A DNA stretch of 8,105 nt from Gammaproteobacteria bacterium. GTDB lineage: Bacteria; Pseudomonadota; Gammaproteobacteria; PS1; Pseudothioglobaceae. The notes under the pieces were generated by a model that was given only the letters and a program-made list of their open reading frames with translations, had not been told where the DNA came from and made no database searches. The stretch spans positions 7,800 through 15,904 of the forward strand of contig DNJI01000015.1 of the NCBI GenBank assembly GCA_003489145.1, written 5' to 3'. Positions 6,256-8,105 of the stretch are shown here, piece after piece. Every line of letters starts with the position of its first letter. Position 1 is the first letter of the stretch. The position numbers and the translations under genes are program-made.

Positions 6256-7235
6256 TTTTAACCCATAGACCACGTCGCATGAGAAAACACGCATATACCC
6301 GTGAATTAATGCGTGAAAACACACTAACCACCGACGACTTAATCTTTCCTATCTTTGTCGTAGAAGGTGAAAATCAACGCCAAAGCATTGATTCTATGCC
6401 AGATATCGAGCGTTTGAGTATTGATCAACTGCTCATTGAAGCGGGTGAATTGGTAGAGCTAGGTATTCGAGCAGTGGCTTTATTCCCAGTAGTGTCGGAA
6501 GATAAAAAATCACTCGGGGCAGAAGAAGCCTTTAATGAAGATGGTTTGGCACAGCAAGCTGTTCGCGCACTCAAAGCAAACCATCCGGCATTGGCAGTTA
6601 TTACTGATGTGGCATTAGACCCGTTTACCACGCATGGGCAAGATGGCTTAATCGACGATAGTGGCTATGTGCTGAATGACGAAACTACCGAGATTTTAGT
6701 AAAGCAAGCTTTATCACATGCACAAGCTGGTGCAGATATTGTGGCACCATCAGACATGATGGATGGACGTATTGGTGCGATTCGTGACGCCTTAGAAGAA
6801 CATAACTTTATCCACACCAATATCTTGGCTTATTCAGCCAAATATGCATCAAATTATTATGGGCCTTTCCGCGACGCGGTTGGCTCTGCTAAAAACCTAG
6901 GCGAGTCTAGTAAAGAAACCTACCAAATGGATCCTGCTAATGCAGATGAAGCCATCCGAGAAGTGGGCTTAGACATTGAAGAAGGTGCCGATATGGTAAT
7001 GATCAAACCTGGTTTGCCTTACTTAGATATTGTTCATCAAGTCAAACAGACTTTTGGCATGCCTACGTTTGCTTATCATGTGAGTGGTGAATACGCCATG
7101 CTAAAAGCTGCCGCTCAAAATGGCTGGATTAATGAACGCCCAGTTGTGCTTGAAACTTTGCTTTCTTTTAAGCGTGCTGGTGCCGATGGTATTCTAACCT
7201 ATTATGCTAAGCAAGCTGCTAAGTGGCTGAAATAG
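6249..7235 (+). CDS. hemB: Delta-aminolevulinic acid dehydratase (porphobilinogen synthase), Asp-rich metal-site type
   Basis: HemB condenses two 5-aminolevulinate molecules into porphobilinogen, the common pyrrole for haem, sirohaem and cobalamin. The 328-residue protein is the usual length. It starts with the RPRRMR arm motif and carries both active-site lysines: K198 in AYSAKYAS and the Schiff-base K253 in MIKPGLPYLD. The metal loop reads TDVALDPFTTHGQDG (119-133), with D120, D124 and D132 where zinc enzymes such as E. coli HemB have cysteines. This marks it as the cysteine-free class known from Pseudomonas aeruginosa, which uses magnesium as an allosteric metal and should not need zinc. 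The octamer contact and YQMDPAN segments are also conserved. The ATG at 6249 keeps RPRR at its normal position; the Shine-Dalgarno is weak. It is monocistronic here, followed by an AT-rich gap with its own promoter for the next gene. Confidence 0.98.
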   Translation: MTILTHRPRRMRKHAYTRELMRENTLTTDDLIFPIFVVEGENQRQSIDSMPDIERLSIDQLLIEAGELVELGIRAVALFPVVSEDKKSLGAEEAFNEDGLAQQAVRALKANHPALAVITDVALDPFTTHGQDGLIDDSGYVLNDETTEILVKQALSHAQAGADIVAPSDMMDGRIGAIRDALEEHNFIHTNILAYSAKYASNYYGPFRDAVGSAKNLGESSKETYQMDPANADEAIREVGLDIEEGADMVMIKPGLPYLDIVHQVKQTFGMPTFAYHVSGEYAMLKAAAQNGWINERPVVLETLLSFKRAGADGILTYYAKQAAKWLK

Positions 7236-7242
7236 AATAATT

Positions 7243-7261
7243 TATTTTAAATATTAAAATA
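7243..7261. repeat. AT-only inverted repeat after hemB
   Basis: TATTTTAA and TTAAAATA form perfect 8-bp arms around an ATA loop, 7 bp after the hemB stop. It has no GC pair and no T-run after it, so it is a weak candidate terminator at best. It could equally be a chance palindrome in AT-rich DNA or a protein-binding site. Confidence 0.35.
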
Positions 7262-7279
7262 TAGTAATATTCTTATATA

Positions 7280-7292
7280 GTGTATAATACAC
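7280..7292. promoter_or_regulatory. -10 box within a perfect 13-bp palindrome, upstream of the coiled-coil gene
   Basis: GTGTATAATACAC is fully symmetric around its central A (7286) and contains TATAAT at 7283-7288 with TG just before it. As a promoter it would start transcription near 7295, about 34 nt before the next gene. No good -35 is seen. The symmetry suggests a dimeric regulator could sit on the -10, but this is inferred from sequence only. Confidence 0.5.
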
Positions 7293-7328
7293 CATTATCA
7301 TTCAACCCTTACTTTTGAGTAATTTATT

Positions 7329-8072
7329 ATGGAAAACAAATCACTTTTTGCAGCGATCTCTCTAACGATTGTCTTAATTTCAGGCTTCTTCTTTTACAAC
7401 AATCAAGTTAGTCAGCTTGAAAATGAAATTACCAGTATTACTACTGAGTACAACTCAAAAATTAATGCCGCACAATCTGTCGTTAGCACTGAAAACAACA
7501 CGGATACTTCTATTCTTGAAGATCTAAACAATCAATTGATTGATGCTCGATCTGCTCTGCAAGCAGCACAGAAAAAGCTCACTTTAGCCACGAGTAAATC
7601 TAGTGTTTTAAATGATGAAATAGTTCAGATTCACGATGCTCGTGTTGAAGTAAAAACACTTAAAGGCTCACTTAAAAACACTCAAAATTCATTACAAACA
7701 ACACAATACGAGTTAAAAATATCAGACACGAAACTTGATTACCTTGAAGATTTATTCAAGTCGCAAAATAAACAAACCGTCACTAAAAATATTGCTCGTA
7801 TTCATGAATTAAAAGATGCATCAACCGGTATTGTCGTCACCGGCCTTATTGTGCCGGCAATTGGTGTGGCGACTTTAATCTCCTACACAACGCAAGAAAT
7901 TGACAACTACTGTGCCAACATCAAAAACACCATAGATTTGGAGAAAAAAGTATTTAACAAAGTAGTTTCGCTTGATGCCCAAATGCAAGAAAACTACCAC
8001 CAGCAATGTGAAGTTAGCTTAAAAGATAAGGTTAAAAAAGGCATAAAGAAGCTTCAAACTGCTAAAAAATAA
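7329..8072 (+). CDS. Membrane-anchored coiled-coil protein of unknown function
   Basis: I do not recognise this 247-residue protein. It begins with a hydrophobic segment (6-23) that looks like an uncleaved anchor. Residues 27-150 are polar and rich in Q, N, K, S and L with heptad periodicity, clearest at V108, L115, L122, L129, L136 and F143, which suggests a long helical coiled coil. A second hydrophobic stretch (166-186, GIVVTGLIVPAIGVATLI) contains small residues and one proline and may be a second membrane helix. The C-terminus is strongly basic (KKGIKKLQTAKK). Two cysteines, C195 and C227, lie in the tail. If both segments span the membrane, the coiled coil is periplasmic and the ends are cytoplasmic. 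If only the first does, the whole protein is periplasmic and the cysteines could form a disulfide. The start follows a weak GAG; the gene has its own apparent promoter and no operon partner. Confidence 0.75.
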   Translation: MENKSLFAAISLTIVLISGFFFYNNQVSQLENEITSITTEYNSKINAAQSVVSTENNTDTSILEDLNNQLIDARSALQAAQKKLTLATSKSSVLNDEIVQIHDARVEVKTLKGSLKNTQNSLQTTQYELKISDTKLDYLEDLFKSQNKQTVTKNIARIHELKDASTGIVVTGLIVPAIGVATLISYTTQEIDNYCANIKNTIDLEKKVFNKVVSLDAQMQENYHQQCEVSLKDKVKKGIKKLQTAKK

Positions 8073-8105
8073 CTAACTCACTCTGTTTGCGATTAAGTCT
8101 TCAAC
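8073..8105 (-). CDS. Possible 3' end of a convergent gene
   Basis: On the minus strand the last 33 bases read as ten codons and a stop, VEDLIANRVS-TAG, and this is the only minus-strand frame without an early stop. The TAG abuts the stop of the coiled-coil gene directly, which matches the other near-zero convergent junctions in the window. The fragment is too short to name a family; it may be chance. Confidence 0.35.
   Translation of the reverse strand, partial: VEDLIANRVS

Noticed and set aside
7243..7261. AT palindrome considered as the hemB Rho-independent terminator
   Set aside because: The stem has no GC pair and there is no T-run after it on either strand, so the helix would be weak; kept only as a repeat.

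Overview
The window is 8.1 kb of compact, AT-rich bacterial chromosome with no mobile elements, RNA genes or CRISPR arrays. The genes point to a Gram-negative gammaproteobacterium. A Kdo transferase (WaaA) implies lipopolysaccharide. ThiC is full length and close in sequence to the E. coli type. HemB is the Asp-rich, magnesium-type enzyme seen in Pseudomonas. Small genome, low GC, tiny intergenic gaps and this mix of biosynthetic genes would fit a streamlined marine lineage such as the sulfur-oxidising SUP05/Thioglobus group. That placement is inference, since nothing in the window is diagnostic of a species.

Layout. On the minus strand, obgE, proB and the first codons of folK (running off the left edge) form an overlapping operon: the ribosome-assembly GTPase Obg, the first enzyme of proline synthesis, and a folate-pathway kinase. 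A 54-bp divergent promoter region separates obgE from waaA (plus strand), which makes the inner core of LPS. waaA converges, 8 bp apart, on a minus-strand gene for an exported dienelactone-hydrolase-like protein that appears to have lost two of its three catalytic residues. Divergent from that is a 78-residue, eight-cysteine protein of the BFD-like [2Fe-2S] type, whose stop codon overlaps that of thiC (minus strand). thiC and hemB are divergent across only 41 bp. Their best promoter matches interlock there, and no thiamine riboswitch fits. After hemB comes an AT-rich gap of 93 bp with a clean palindrome over a -10 box. It leads to a gene of unknown function for a membrane-anchored coiled-coil protein, and the last 33 bases probably hold the 3' end of another minus-strand gene.

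Most of the window is housekeeping: proline, folate, thiamine pyrimidine, tetrapyrrole and LPS synthesis plus a ribosome GTPase. ThiC and the BFD-like protein are both expected Fe-S proteins, and HemB begins the haem route, but their adjacency does not by itself show a shared pathway. I did not find a convincing new multi-gene system. The parts most worth a second look are the hydrolase with altered triad, the small cysteine-rich protein, the orphan coiled-coil protein, and the interlocked hemB/thiC promoters.
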